This document shows, one piece after another, positions 1 through 13,480 of a DNA stretch of 64,000 nucleotides; within the stretch, counting starts at the first letter, position 1; each line of letters opens with the position of its first letter. The stretch comes from Lacibacter cauensis (lineage in GTDB: Bacteria > Bacteroidota > Bacteroidia > Chitinophagales > Chitinophagaceae), in NCBI RefSeq assembly GCF_007830055.1, contig NZ_VLLE01000002.1, positions 383,953-447,952 on the forward strand. The letters are read 5' to 3'. The translations under genes and the position numbers were made by a program. Below the pieces are notes generated by a model that worked only from the letters and a program-made list of their open reading frames with translations, made no database searches and was not told the origin of the DNA.

Positions 1-564
1 GACAGTTTGATCAAGAACACCATTGCTTGCGGTGAATTAACTGCGTCAACAAGTAAACGAGTGGTGAACTATGCCGCATCGGCAGAAGAAGCAGGAGCAG
101 ATTATATTTTGTTCACCTGTTCTTCCATCGGTCCTGCAGTTGAAACCGCAGCAACATTAACAGGTGTGCCTGTGTTGCGGGTAGATCAGCCAATGGCCGA
201 CAAAGCAGTAGCAACCGGGAAAAAGATCGGCGTGGTAGCAACACTGTCAACCACATTAAATCCAACAAGCGATTTGGTTAGAAGAAGGGCATTGGTCGCA
301 GGAAAAGAAATTGAATTGAAAGCTGTGTTGTGCGAAGGCGCATTTGAAGCATTGATGAGTGGCGATGCAGCCACACACGATCAAAAAGTAGGTGATGTAT
401 TAAAGCAACTCGCCAACGAGGTAGATGTAATTGTATTGGCGCAGGCAAGCATGGCAAGAGTGGTGGACACATTAACCGATGCAGAAAAGAAAGTGCCGAT
501 ACTGGCAAGCCCGCCAATTGCGATGGAATATTTAAAAACATTGCTCACAGATAACGCAGATTAA
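1..564 (+). CDS. Asp/Glu racemase superfamily protein, 5' end cut off by the window
   Basis: The reading frame is open from the first base, so the true start lies upstream; the TTG at 7 is only the first possible start in view. The visible 187 residues resemble the aspartate/glutamate/hydantoin racemase fold. The segment ILFTCSSIGPAVE carries the first catalytic Cys and KAVLCEGAFEALMSG the second region, followed by VIVLAQASMARV and a C-terminal SPPIAMEYLKTLL helix. Family members racemise or isomerise small acidic substrates, or decarboxylate malonates, using a two-cysteine mechanism; the substrate here cannot be told. The last codons and the TAA lie inside a dispersed inverted repeat (544-605). 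A BASS transporter follows on the same strand, so the pair could take up and convert an organic acid, perhaps released by the glycan enzymes downstream (inference). Confidence 0.75.
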   Translation, partial: DSLIKNTIACGELTASTSKRVVNYAASAEEAGADYILFTCSSIGPAVETAATLTGVPVLRVDQPMADKAVATGKKIGVVATLSTTLNPTSDLVRRRALVAGKEIELKAVLCEGAFEALMSGDAATHDQKVGDVLKQLANEVDVIVLAQASMARVVDTLTDAEKKVPILASPPIAMEYLKTLLTDNAD

Positions 565-605
565 CACAGATGTATTAGTCAGTGAAATCCGTGTAATCAG
601 TGAGA
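544..605. repeat. Imperfect inverted repeat of the CACAGATTAACACAG / ATCCGTGTAATC type
   Basis: The left arm (544-570) and right arm (580-605) are near reverse complements: CTCACAGATAACGCAGATT pairs with AATCCGTGTAATCAGTGAG with several mismatches. The left arm supplies the last codons and stop of the racemase-like gene, and the right arm reaches the GTG that is an alternative start of the next gene. Arms of this wording recur widely in Bacteroidota genomes (recollection, not searched here). Confidence 0.6.
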
Positions 606-611
606 AATAAA

Positions 612-1895
612 ATGAAGAAATCTTTTTTATACATATCGCTTGTTTGCCTTTTGCTCGTTGTCGTTGGTGCGGCAATTGAGAATGCATCGTTGTACAAACC
701 TTCGGCATTGATCGCTGCCATCAGTTTGGCAATCGGGCTTGGTTCGGTGCCATCGCTGAAAGGATATCAATACACCGCATGGATCATCAGTGCTGTTGCT
801 GCGGGAATGCTGTTCCCGGAAGCATTTAAAAACTGGGGTGGCGTCAACCTGCGGGATAAAACATTGATCCTTGTCATTATTCAACTAGTGATGTTTGGCA
901 TGGGTACACATATGAGCTTAAAAGATTTCAGCGGATTGGCATCAACAGGCAAAGGTGTATTGGTGGGTTTGTTCTGTCATTTCTCCATAATGCCGTTGAT
1001 GGGTTTATTGCTGACAAAAGTTTTTCAGTTTGAACCGGAGATTGCAGCCGGTATTATTCTCATCGGTAGTTGCAGCAGTGGCCTGGCAAGTAATGTAATG
1101 GTGTATTTGGCAAAAGCGAATTTAGTGTTGAGTGTAATTGTAACAGCCATGGCAACTTTGGTAGCACCGCTGTTAACACCATTGCTAATGAAAACACTGG
1201 CCGGCACACTCATTGAAATAAAGTTTGTGGATATGATGATGGAGATCATCAAGATTGTACTGGTGCCGATCGGCGCTGCACTGGTACACGATTTTTTAAA
1301 ACATGCAGGCACAACACAAAAAAAGAAAGTACACCTCATAGCTGCAGTTGCTGCTATCTGGATCGTTACAGTGGTATTGTTGCAAGGCAACATTGATAAT
1401 AACGGTCTGTTGCAAAGCATACAGCTATCGGCTTTTTTTGCAGGAGCTGTGATTGCAGGTGTGTTGTATCATTGGCTGTGGGTGAAGTTTCCAAAGCTCG
1501 ACAGTATCATGCCGTTGATCTCGATGTTTGGGATTATTTATTTTACAACTGTAACCACCGCTGCAGGAAGAGAAAATTTGATGAAGGTTGGATTGTTATT
1601 GTTTATTGCATCGGTTATTCATAATGCAGCCGGTTACTTCTTTGGTTACTGGCTCAGTCGTTTGTTTGGGATGGATAAAAATTCAAGTCGCACCATTGCG
1701 TTTGAAGTTGGTTTGCAAAACGGCGGCATGGCAAGCGGTATTGCAGGCAGCATGGGTAAGTTGGGAACGGTTGGTTTGGCAGCTGCGGTGTTTAGTCCGT
1801 GGATGAACATCAGCGGAAGTTTGCTGGCGAACTACTGGAGAAGAAGACCGGTTGAAACACAAAGACCGGAAGACACAAAGGAACACAAAGATTAA
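612..1895 (+). CDS. Bile acid:sodium symporter (BASS/SBF) family transporter
   Basis: This is a 427-residue polytopic inner-membrane protein with about ten hydrophobic helices. The arrangement and motifs (MFGMGTHMSLKDF near residue 100; LIGSCSSGLASNVMVYLAKAN near 150; FEVGLQNGGMASGIA near 365) are those of the BASS superfamily, which moves organic acids with sodium. I start at ATG 612 (MKKSFLY) rather than GTG 600, because the extra four residues fall within the repeat arm. The substrate is unknown; location upstream of glycan hydrolases suggests an organic acid or sugar acid. The C-terminal tail (VETQRPEDTKEHKD) is highly polar and matches a half-copy of the CACAGAGACACAAAG-type repeat read in frame, so the tail was probably extended by repeat sequence. 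The next gene starts 10 bases after the stop. Confidence 0.85.
   Translation: MKKSFLYISLVCLLLVVVGAAIENASLYKPSALIAAISLAIGLGSVPSLKGYQYTAWIISAVAAGMLFPEAFKNWGGVNLRDKTLILVIIQLVMFGMGTHMSLKDFSGLASTGKGVLVGLFCHFSIMPLMGLLLTKVFQFEPEIAAGIILIGSCSSGLASNVMVYLAKANLVLSVIVTAMATLVAPLLTPLLMKTLAGTLIEIKFVDMMMEIIKIVLVPIGAALVHDFLKHAGTTQKKKVHLIAAVAAIWIVTVVLLQGNIDNNGLLQSIQLSAFFAGAVIAGVLYHWLWVKFPKLDSIMPLISMFGIIYFTTVTTAAGRENLMKVGLLLFIASVIHNAAGYFFGYWLSRLFGMDKNSSRTIAFEVGLQNGGMASGIAGSMGKLGTVGLAAAVFSPWMNISGSLLANYWRRRPVETQRPEDTKEHKD
1855..1892. repeat. Degenerate half-copy of the ACACAAAGACACAGAG-type repeat inside the BASS gene 3' end
   Basis: The stretch reads as GAAACACAAAGACC, GGAAGACACAAAGG and AACACAAAG in series, the same wording as the left arms at 1950, 3223 and 6561. 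It encodes the polar C-terminal tail of the transporter. Confidence 0.5.
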
Positions 1896-1905
1896 ATCTT
1901 ATAAA

Positions 1906-6553
<4,648 letters not shown>

Positions 6554-6557
6554 TAAG

Positions 6558-7670
6558 GTGAACCACAGAGACACAAAGACACAGAGATACACGAAGTGTG
6601 TATTGTTTTTTCTCTGTGTACTCTGTGCCTCTGTGGTTACTTCACAGGTGCCGCAGGAAATAATGCAGAAAGTATATGAAGAAGTAAAAACGCCTTTCAA
6701 ATACGGGTTGGTTGTTACACCCGAAAATGAGACAAAGAAAATTGATTGTCCATCCGTCTTCCGCAAAGGAAATTCCTGGTATATGACCTACATCCAGTTC
6801 GATGGGCGTGGTTATGAAACATGGATCGCAAAAAGTAAAGATTTGTTGGATTGGACAACACTCGGCAAACTCATGAGTTTTTCTGATACCACTGATTGGG
6901 ACAATAATCAGAAAGCAGGATACATTGCTTTGCAGAATACAAAATGGGGCGGTAATTACAAACTGGAAAAATACCAGAATAAATACTGGATGAGCTATAT
7001 CGGCGGAAGAGATCGTGGTTATGAATCCGGCCCATTAGCAATCGGTATTGCCAACACAACCAATGATCCAATCAAACCACATGAGTGGAACCGGTTGTCA
7101 AAACCCGTTTTAAGTTCTACCGATACAGATGTGCGTTGGTGGGAAAACAGGAAATTATACAAGAGCACTGTTATTCGTGATAAAGACAAAACACTCGGCA
7201 GCGAGTTCATCATGTACTACAATGCCAATGGCGACAGCAGCGGCAATAAACCCAAGTGGCGCTGGTTCGAACGCATCGGCATGGCCGTGAGTGATGACAT
7301 GGTCAACTGGAAACGTTACCATGCCGATCCGGTGATGGAACATGGTGTGGGTATTACCGGCGATGCCGTGCTGCAAAAAATCAACGATGTGTGGGTGATG
7401 TTTTATTTTGGTGCTTTCTGGGAAACAAGAAAGAATGAAACATTTAACCGGTTTGCGTGCAGTTACGACCTGGTGAACTGGACGGATTGGAAAGGTGAGG
7501 ATCTCATCAAATCATCCGAACCGTATGATGCCAAATATGCACATAAAAGTTTTGTGGTAAAATGGAAGGGTGTGGTGTATCATTTCTATTGCGCCGTTGA
7601 TAAGAAAGATAACCGAGGAATAGCTGTGGCTACTTCTGTTGACAAAGGAAAGAGTAAATTGCAGTTTTAG
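6558..7670 (+). CDS. Five-bladed beta-propeller glycosidase, GH43/GH117/GH130-like, secreted
   Basis: The protein (370 residues from GTG 6558) has repeated beta-propeller strand motifs: DCPSVFRKGNSWYMTY, GYETWIAKSKDLLDW, RIGMAVSDDMVNWKRY, GDAVLQKINDVWVMFY and FACSYDLVNWTDW. Such blades, each opened by an acidic residue, are shared by GH43, GH117 and GH130 type enzymes; I cannot place it in one family. GTG 6528 is an alternative start that would overlap the GH2 gene by 26 bases. GTG 6558 gives a tidy signal peptide whose h-region (CVLFFLCVLCASVV) is encoded by the right arm of an inverted repeat. Position between GH2 and GH106 suggests that it trims a side-chain sugar of the same glycan, for example arabinose or galactose (inference). 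Confidence 0.75.
   Translation: MNHRDTKTQRYTKCVLFFLCVLCASVVTSQVPQEIMQKVYEEVKTPFKYGLVVTPENETKKIDCPSVFRKGNSWYMTYIQFDGRGYETWIAKSKDLLDWTTLGKLMSFSDTTDWDNNQKAGYIALQNTKWGGNYKLEKYQNKYWMSYIGGRDRGYESGPLAIGIANTTNDPIKPHEWNRLSKPVLSSTDTDVRWWENRKLYKSTVIRDKDKTLGSEFIMYYNANGDSSGNKPKWRWFERIGMAVSDDMVNWKRYHADPVMEHGVGITGDAVLQKINDVWVMFYFGAFWETRKNETFNRFACSYDLVNWTDWKGEDLIKSSEPYDAKYAHKSFVVKWKGVVYHFYCAVDKKDNRGIAVATSVDKGKSKLQF
6561..6638. repeat. Inverted repeat copy encoding the beta-propeller enzyme's signal peptide
   Basis: The left arm (6561-6586) begins AACCACAGAGACACAAAGAC; the right arm (6612-6638) ends TCTGTGCCTCTGTGGTT. This is the best preserved of the three copies. The right arm is read as FLCVLCASVV. Confidence 0.88.
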
Positions 7671-7675
7671 AGTTA

Positions 7676-7700
7676 AACACAGAGACACAAAGACACGGAG
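7676..7700. repeat. Left half only of the same repeat, upstream of GH106
   Basis: The segment runs AAACACAGAGACACAAAGAC then ACGGAG and has no complementary right arm nearby. It sits between the stop of the beta-propeller gene and ATG 7739. The GH106 signal peptide is not derived from it. Confidence 0.7.
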
Positions 7701-7738
7701 ATTGCTTGTTGCATAAAAACTCTGGAAGACTTGCGTAT

Positions 7739-10700
7739 ATGAAGAGATTTTCTACATATTGTTTGTTGTATTTGATAGCTTTTTTTGTGAGTAATCATCT
7801 TGTTGCTCAGCAAACGAAACAGGGCAGTGTTGAACAGAGCTTTCTCAACCCGCCGCAATCGGCCAAGCCCTGGGTATTCTGGTATTGGATGCATGGTGCT
7901 TTTTCAAAAGAAGGTATTACGGCCGATCTGGAAGCGATGAAAGAAGTAGGCATTGGCGGTGCTTTCTTGATGCCCATCAAGGATACTACTTCAAAAATTC
8001 CATTTCAACCAACCGTGCGGCAGTTAACACCAGAATGGTGGAACCTGGTAAAGTTTGCCATGCAGGAAGCAAAACGTTTGAATCTGCAGTTAGGTATGCA
8101 CGTAAGTGATGGTTTTGCATTGGCAGGTGGTCCGTGGATTACTCCGGAACTGAGCATGCAGAAACTGGTGTGGACGAAAACCTATGTTGCCGCCGGCGAT
8201 ACAACTGCTATTCAGTTAGCACAACCCGAAGGCTTTCAAAATTATTATAAGGACGTAGCAGTATATGCGTATCCCGCCAACAGCAGTAATGCGTTTAACG
8301 AAGTGGTGTCGGTGCCAACTGTTTCAACCAGCAATTATGTGCGTGCAAGTTTTCTGGCATATCGGCAAACCGGTAATAACGAGGCTTCATTTAAAAGTGA
8401 TTCTGCCTGCTGGATTCAATACAAATATCCCAAGCCGTTTACCTGTCGCTCCATTGTTGTACGCACAGGTGGTAATGCCTACCAGGCTTTGCGTTTAATT
8501 GTACAAAGCAGCGATGATGGCGAAAATTTTACAACTGTAACACGTCTTGATCCGCCCCGTTTTGGTTGGCAGGATACGGATGAAGATTATACATTCTCTA
8601 TTCCGTCTACTACAGCAAAATATTTTCGTTTTGTGTACGATAAAGACGGATCGGAGCCGGGCTCAGAAGATCTGGATGCAGCCAAATGGAAACCTTCCTT
8701 AAAAGTGATCGGTATTTATTTGAGCGATGAACCTTCTGTTCATCACTATGAAGCAAAAAATGGTTCAATGTGGCGTATCGGCACTGCAACAACAGTTGAG
8801 CAGGTACCGAACAATCTTGCAGTACCATTAAAGAATATCATCAACCTTACAGGTAAGATGGATGCAGCTGGTAATCTTAACTGGAAAGCACCTGCGGGTA
8901 ACAATTGGGTCATCGTTCGTATTGGACATACGTCAACAGGTCATACCAATTATACCGGTGGAGCAGGTTTGGGTTTGGAGTGCGATAAGTTCAATGCAAA
9001 AGCAGTGAAGTGGCAATTCGATAACTGGTTCGGAAAAGCATTTGCTCAAGACCCAGCATTGGCAAAACAAGTATTGAAAGTGTTTCATATTGACAGCTGG
9101 GAATGTGGCAGCCAAAACTGGAGTGCAAATTTTGCAGCGGAGTTTAAGAAACGCAGAGGATACGATCTGATGCCTTACCTGTTAACGATGGCAGGTGTGC
9201 CTGTAGAAAGTGCAGATAAATCGGAAAAAGTGTTGCATGATGTTCGTGAAACGATTGCCGAGTTGGTGAACGATGTGTTTTATACCACACTCAAAAAAGA
9301 AGCACATGCATTGGGCTGCAGTGTAAATACAGAAGCCATTGCACCTACAATGGTAAGCGATGGTTTGATGCATTACAAACATGCAGATTTGCCGATGGGT
9401 GAATTTTGGTTCAATAGTCCTACACATGATAAACCCAATGATATGCGTGATGCCATCAGTGGTGCACATATCTACGGTAAGAAAATTATCCAGTCGGAAT
9501 CGTTTACAACGGTGAGGATGGATTGGAGCGAACATCCCGGCAGTTTGAAAATTGTGGGCGACCGCAATTTTGCTTTAGGTATTAATAAAATGTCGTTGCA
9601 TGTATTTGCACACAATCCGTTTCTCGATCGAAAGCCAGGTGTAACACTTGATGGTGTGGGTTTGTATTTTCAGCGAGATCAGACATGGTTTAAGCAAAGC
9701 AAAGCATGGATCGACTATTTAACACGTTGCCAGGCCTTGTTGCAAATGGGCGATCCTGTTGTGGATGTGGCAGTGTTCACCGGAGAAGAAGTGCCCCGTC
9801 GTTCGGTATTGCCCGATCGTTTGGTGAGTGTATTGCCCGGCATTTTTGGAAAAGAAAAAGTGGAAGCAGAAAAGAAGCGTTTGGAAAATAAAGGTCAGCC
9901 ATTGCGACAAATACCGGATGGTGTAACACATTCGGCTAACATGGCCGATCCGGAAGACTGGATCGATCCGTTGAATGGTTATACCTACGATTCCTTTAAC
10001 CCCGATGCATTGATGCTGATGCAGGTGAAGAATGGAAGAGTAGTATTGCCGGGTGGTGCGAGTTATGGCGTGTTGGTGATACCGGGAAAGATGCTGATGA
10101 ACCCTAACCCAACGATGAGCGTTGCGGTACAAAAGAAATTACAACAACTGGCAAAAGCAGGTGCAAAAATTATTATCGATCAGAAATGGATGAAGCTGTT
10201 TGGCAACAACAAGAACGTAGTTGCAGCTCCATATATGGAAAGTTCGTTTGAAAAATTGGGCGTGAAGAGAGATGTAGAAATTAACGGAAATGCTGCACAT
10301 GCAATTGCGTGGACGCACAGAAAAACGAATGAGGCTGATATTTATTTTTTGTCCAACCAAAGCAATACAGAAGCTTCTTTTGAAATTAAGTTCAGAGTTC
10401 ATGGACATGATCATCTTGAGATTTATAATCCGGTAACAGGTGAAATAGGCGATTTGAGTTTTTTCGATCAAACCGATTCTCTTTTCATGGTTATGGCTCC
10501 CGGTCAATCGATGTTTTATGTCTTCCGGAAAACGAAACCTGTAAATAGTAAACAGCTTTCGCCACCCGTTACTGAGAAGTCAGAAATGTCTTTCAAATCA
10601 AAGAACTGGAATATTCAATTCAATCAAAAATATGGAGGACCTTCTTTATCTGTTAATACACAAGAGTTTCAGAGTTGGTCAATCTATTCCGATTCGTCTA

Positions 10701-11062
10701 TAAAATATTATTCGGGTACAGCGGTGTATACAAATGTGTTTGATTGGAAACAGGATGTGACAAACCGTTCGATTTACCTGCAAATCGATTCACTCTACAA
10801 TATTGCTACTGTAAAAGTAAACGGTGTTGATTGCGGTACAATCTGGACACAACCATATTCCGTTGATATTACCAAAGCAATCAGACAAGGTGAAAACAAA
10901 GTAGAGATATTCGTTACCAATACCTGGCATAACCGTTTAATCGGCGATCAGCTATTGCCGGAAGCAAAACGTATTACATGGACAACAGCGCCGTTCCGGT
11001 TGAAAGATAAACCCTTGTTGCCTGCAGGTATTGTGGGTGAAGTGAAATTGATTGTTCGATAA
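7739..11062 (+). CDS. GH106-type alpha-L-rhamnosidase, secreted
   Basis: The 1107-residue protein begins with a signal peptide (MKRFSTYCLLYLIAFFVSN...VAQ). It is followed by the signature opening of GH106 rhamnosidases: FLNPPQSAKPWVFWYWMHG and TADLEAMKEVGIGGAFLMPI. A (beta/alpha)8 core with inserted beta-sandwich modules fills residues 50-850 (HIDSWECGSQNW near 445; NTEAIAPTMVSDGLMHYKHAD near 540). The C-terminal 100 residues form a GH2-like jelly roll (VKVNGVDCGTIWTQPYSVDITKAIRQGENKVEIFVTNTW). GH106 enzymes cleave terminal alpha-L-rhamnose from rhamnogalacturonans and related glycans with calcium. I reject the upstream TTG at 7706 in favour of ATG 7739, which gives the proper signal peptide. 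It lies 68 bases after the preceding gene on the same strand. Confidence 0.9.
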   Translation: MKRFSTYCLLYLIAFFVSNHLVAQQTKQGSVEQSFLNPPQSAKPWVFWYWMHGAFSKEGITADLEAMKEVGIGGAFLMPIKDTTSKIPFQPTVRQLTPEWWNLVKFAMQEAKRLNLQLGMHVSDGFALAGGPWITPELSMQKLVWTKTYVAAGDTTAIQLAQPEGFQNYYKDVAVYAYPANSSNAFNEVVSVPTVSTSNYVRASFLAYRQTGNNEASFKSDSACWIQYKYPKPFTCRSIVVRTGGNAYQALRLIVQSSDDGENFTTVTRLDPPRFGWQDTDEDYTFSIPSTTAKYFRFVYDKDGSEPGSEDLDAAKWKPSLKVIGIYLSDEPSVHHYEAKNGSMWRIGTATTVEQVPNNLAVPLKNIINLTGKMDAAGNLNWKAPAGNNWVIVRIGHTSTGHTNYTGGAGLGLECDKFNAKAVKWQFDNWFGKAFAQDPALAKQVLKVFHIDSWECGSQNWSANFAAEFKKRRGYDLMPYLLTMAGVPVESADKSEKVLHDVRETIAELVNDVFYTTLKKEAHALGCSVNTEAIAPTMVSDGLMHYKHADLPMGEFWFNSPTHDKPNDMRDAISGAHIYGKKIIQSESFTTVRMDWSEHPGSLKIVGDRNFALGINKMSLHVFAHNPFLDRKPGVTLDGVGLYFQRDQTWFKQSKAWIDYLTRCQALLQMGDPVVDVAVFTGEEVPRRSVLPDRLVSVLPGIFGKEKVEAEKKRLENKGQPLRQIPDGVTHSANMADPEDWIDPLNGYTYDSFNPDALMLMQVKNGRVVLPGGASYGVLVIPGKMLMNPNPTMSVAVQKKLQQLAKAGAKIIIDQKWMKLFGNNKNVVAAPYMESSFEKLGVKRDVEINGNAAHAIAWTHRKTNEADIYFLSNQSNTEASFEIKFRVHGHDHLEIYNPVTGEIGDLSFFDQTDSLFMVMAPGQSMFYVFRKTKPVNSKQLSPPVTEKSEMSFKSKNWNIQFNQKYGGPSLSVNTQEFQSWSIYSDSSIKYYSGTAVYTNVFDWKQDVTNRSIYLQIDSLYNIATVKVNGVDCGTIWTQPYSVDITKAIRQGENKVEIFVTNTWHNRLIGDQLLPEAKRITWTTAPFRLKDKPLLPAGIVGEVKLIVR

Positions 11063-11067
11063 TTATC

Positions 11068-11142
11068 AACCGCCGTCAGGGCTAATAGCCGCTGACGGGG
11101 TTGGGATACCCCGACAGCGGTTGCAAACCCTGTCGGCGGTTA
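11068..11142. repeat. Nested GC-rich palindrome (cruciform-like)
   Basis: An outer stem pairs AACCGCCGTCAGGG with CCCTGTCGGCGGTT (one mismatch). Inside, AGCCGCTGACGGGGT pairs with ACCCCGACAGCGGTT (two imperfect positions). It occupies the whole gap between GH106 and the DUF5703 gene, and no T-tract follows. It could act as a transcript-processing or attenuating structure, or be a REP/MITE-like element. Confidence 0.8.
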
Positions 11143-11157
11143 ATTCTAAATAAATTA

Positions 11158-13443
11158 ATGAAGCACTTTTTTCTTTTCTTCTTTATTGCAATCTCATTTA
11201 CTGTTTCAGCACAACAGAACTACGATGTTGTATGGACTACTCAAAGCAAGAACGCATCAGCATCCATGCCCTGCGGTGGTGGAGATATTGGTATGAATGT
11301 GTGGGTGGAAAAAGGAGAGTTGTTCATCTACGTTGCACGCAGCGGCAACTTCGATGAGAACAATGCATTGATGAAGAGCGGAAGATTAAGAGTGAAACTA
11401 TTTCCTAATCCATTTGCAGGAACAAACTTCAAACAGCAGTTGCATCTGCAACAGGGATATGTAACAGCTGAAGGCGAACATAACGGTACAAAAGCAACGG
11501 TAAAAATATGGGCAGATGTATTTCGTCCTGTTGCACATATCGAGATCAACAGTAACAAAAAAATAAATGTTGAAGCAGCTTATGAAAGCTGGCGTTACCG
11601 TGATCGTGTCATTACCACAAGGGAAAACTGGGGCAACTCCTGGAAATGGGGAGCGCCCAAAAATAATGTCTATAAAAAAGATGTGATTGATTTTAACAGT
11701 AACGAAGTGTTGTTCTATCATCACAACAGCAGCGAAACCATTTTTGATGCTGTTGTAAAGCAGCAGGGAATGGAAACGGTGAAAGAGCAATTGTACAATC
11801 CACTTAAACAATTGGCCTTTGGTGGCTCCTTCAGCGGAAAGAATTTTATTGCAGCCGGAACAGATACGGGCAGGTATGCTCAAACCGATTTCAAAGCATG
11901 GAAGCTGAAAAGTAAAACAGCAGCAAAGCAACATGGGCTGCAATTAACGTTACACAATGCACAGGTAAATGACATTACTGTATGGAAGCAATCGCTTGAT
12001 TCCTTGCAGCAAAAAGTAAAAGCAGATAAAACAGCTTTTCAACAAACACAGCAATGGTGGAAACAATTCTGGAGCAGGAGTTTTATTGCAATTGATCCAT
12101 TGCAAAAGAAGAGGCGTTCATGGGAAGTTGGACGCAATTATCAACTCTTCCGCTATATGCTGGCTTGTAATGCAAGAGGTGAGTGGCCAACGAAATTTAA
12201 CGGTGGATTGTTTACGGTTGCTCCGATCTATACCGATACCATCAACAAAGGTCTTACACCTGATTACCGCAATTGGGGCGGCGGTTTGCATACGGCACAA
12301 AACCAACGATTGGTTTATTTCCCCATGATCAAGAGCGGTGATTGGGATCTATTGCAACCGCAGCTCAACTTTTATTTACGCCTGCAAAAAAATGCTGAGT
12401 TAAGAACGAAAGTTTATTGGAAGCATAACGGTGCCTGTTTTACGGAGCAGATGGAAAATTTTGGTCTGCCCAATTTTGCTGAGTACGGTACCAAACGTCC
12501 GGATTATTTTGATAAAGGTGTTGAGTATAATGCGTGGCTCGAATACGAATGGGATACGGTATTTGAATTTTGTTTGATGATGTTACAGGAAGCTGAATAC
12601 ACAGGCAAAGACATCAGCGATAAAATTCCGTTTATCATCAGTTGTCTGCAGTTCTTCGATGAGCATTATCAATACCTCGCCAAGCAAAGAGGAGCAAAGG
12701 CGTTGGATGGCAATGGACACTTGGTGTTATATCCCGGCAGTGCTGCGGAAACATTTAAGATGACAAACAATTCGGTGACAACGGTTGCTGCAATGCAAAC
12801 CATCATCAAACAATTACTTTCAACCAATTTGTCAATTGAACAAAAGCAATATGTTGAATCATTATTGAAACGTGTACCATCACTAAGTTATCAGCAATTC
12901 AACGGCCATACAACCATTGCTCCTGCAAAAACTTGGGAGCGTATCAACAACGTTGAATCACCGCAATTATATCCGGTATTTCCGTGGGGAATTTTTGGTG
13001 TGGGTAAACCGGGATTAGACACTGCATTAAATACATGGCATTACGATACATCGGTGATCAAATTCCGCAGTCATATTGGCTGGAAGCAGGATAATATCTG
13101 GGCTGCACGGTTAGGCCTAACCGAAGAAGCGTGGCGATTAACTTCTCTCAAACTGCAAAATAGTGAACGTCGTTTCCCTGCATTCTGGGGACCGGGTTTC
13201 GATTGGGTGCCCGATCATAACTGGGGTGGTAGTGGTATGATCGGCCTGCAGGAAATGTTATTGCAGACGGATGGACAACGCATTCTGTTGTTCCCCGCAT
13301 GGCCCAAAGAAAAAGACGTACACTTTAAGTTACATGCACCTTCAAAAACAACTGTTGAAGCAGAGTTGAAAGATGGGAAAATTATAAAGTTGATTGTGTT
13401 GCCGGAGGAGAGGAAGAAAGATGTGGAGTTGAAGCTGAATTAA
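11158..13443 (+). CDS. DUF5703-type secreted protein with (alpha/alpha)6-like C-terminus, probable glycoside hydrolase
   Basis: This 761-residue protein has a clear signal peptide (MKHFFLFFFIAISFTVSAQ). The N-terminal beta-sandwich (YDVVWTTQSKNASASMPCGGGDIGMNVWVEKGELFIYVARSG...) matches my recollection of DUF5703, also seen ahead of GH95-like folds. The rest is helical with GH-like motifs: FNGGLFTVAPIYTD, LPNFAEYGTKRPDYF, YPGSAAETFKMTNNSVT and FWGPGFDWVPDHNWGGSGMIGLQEMLLQ. The last pattern resembles the end of an (alpha/alpha)6 barrel. The ATG at 11158 is used; upstream in-frame sequence is palindrome. The reaction is unknown; the neighbours suggest action on the same rhamnose-containing glycan. 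Confidence 0.72.
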   Translation: MKHFFLFFFIAISFTVSAQQNYDVVWTTQSKNASASMPCGGGDIGMNVWVEKGELFIYVARSGNFDENNALMKSGRLRVKLFPNPFAGTNFKQQLHLQQGYVTAEGEHNGTKATVKIWADVFRPVAHIEINSNKKINVEAAYESWRYRDRVITTRENWGNSWKWGAPKNNVYKKDVIDFNSNEVLFYHHNSSETIFDAVVKQQGMETVKEQLYNPLKQLAFGGSFSGKNFIAAGTDTGRYAQTDFKAWKLKSKTAAKQHGLQLTLHNAQVNDITVWKQSLDSLQQKVKADKTAFQQTQQWWKQFWSRSFIAIDPLQKKRRSWEVGRNYQLFRYMLACNARGEWPTKFNGGLFTVAPIYTDTINKGLTPDYRNWGGGLHTAQNQRLVYFPMIKSGDWDLLQPQLNFYLRLQKNAELRTKVYWKHNGACFTEQMENFGLPNFAEYGTKRPDYFDKGVEYNAWLEYEWDTVFEFCLMMLQEAEYTGKDISDKIPFIISCLQFFDEHYQYLAKQRGAKALDGNGHLVLYPGSAAETFKMTNNSVTTVAAMQTIIKQLLSTNLSIEQKQYVESLLKRVPSLSYQQFNGHTTIAPAKTWERINNVESPQLYPVFPWGIFGVGKPGLDTALNTWHYDTSVIKFRSHIGWKQDNIWAARLGLTEEAWRLTSLKLQNSERRFPAFWGPGFDWVPDHNWGGSGMIGLQEMLLQTDGQRILLFPAWPKEKDVHFKLHAPSKTTVEAELKDGKIIKLIVLPEERKKDVELKLN

Positions 13444-13480
13444 AACGTTACTTACATTATTCAAATAGCTTGAAGTCTAA

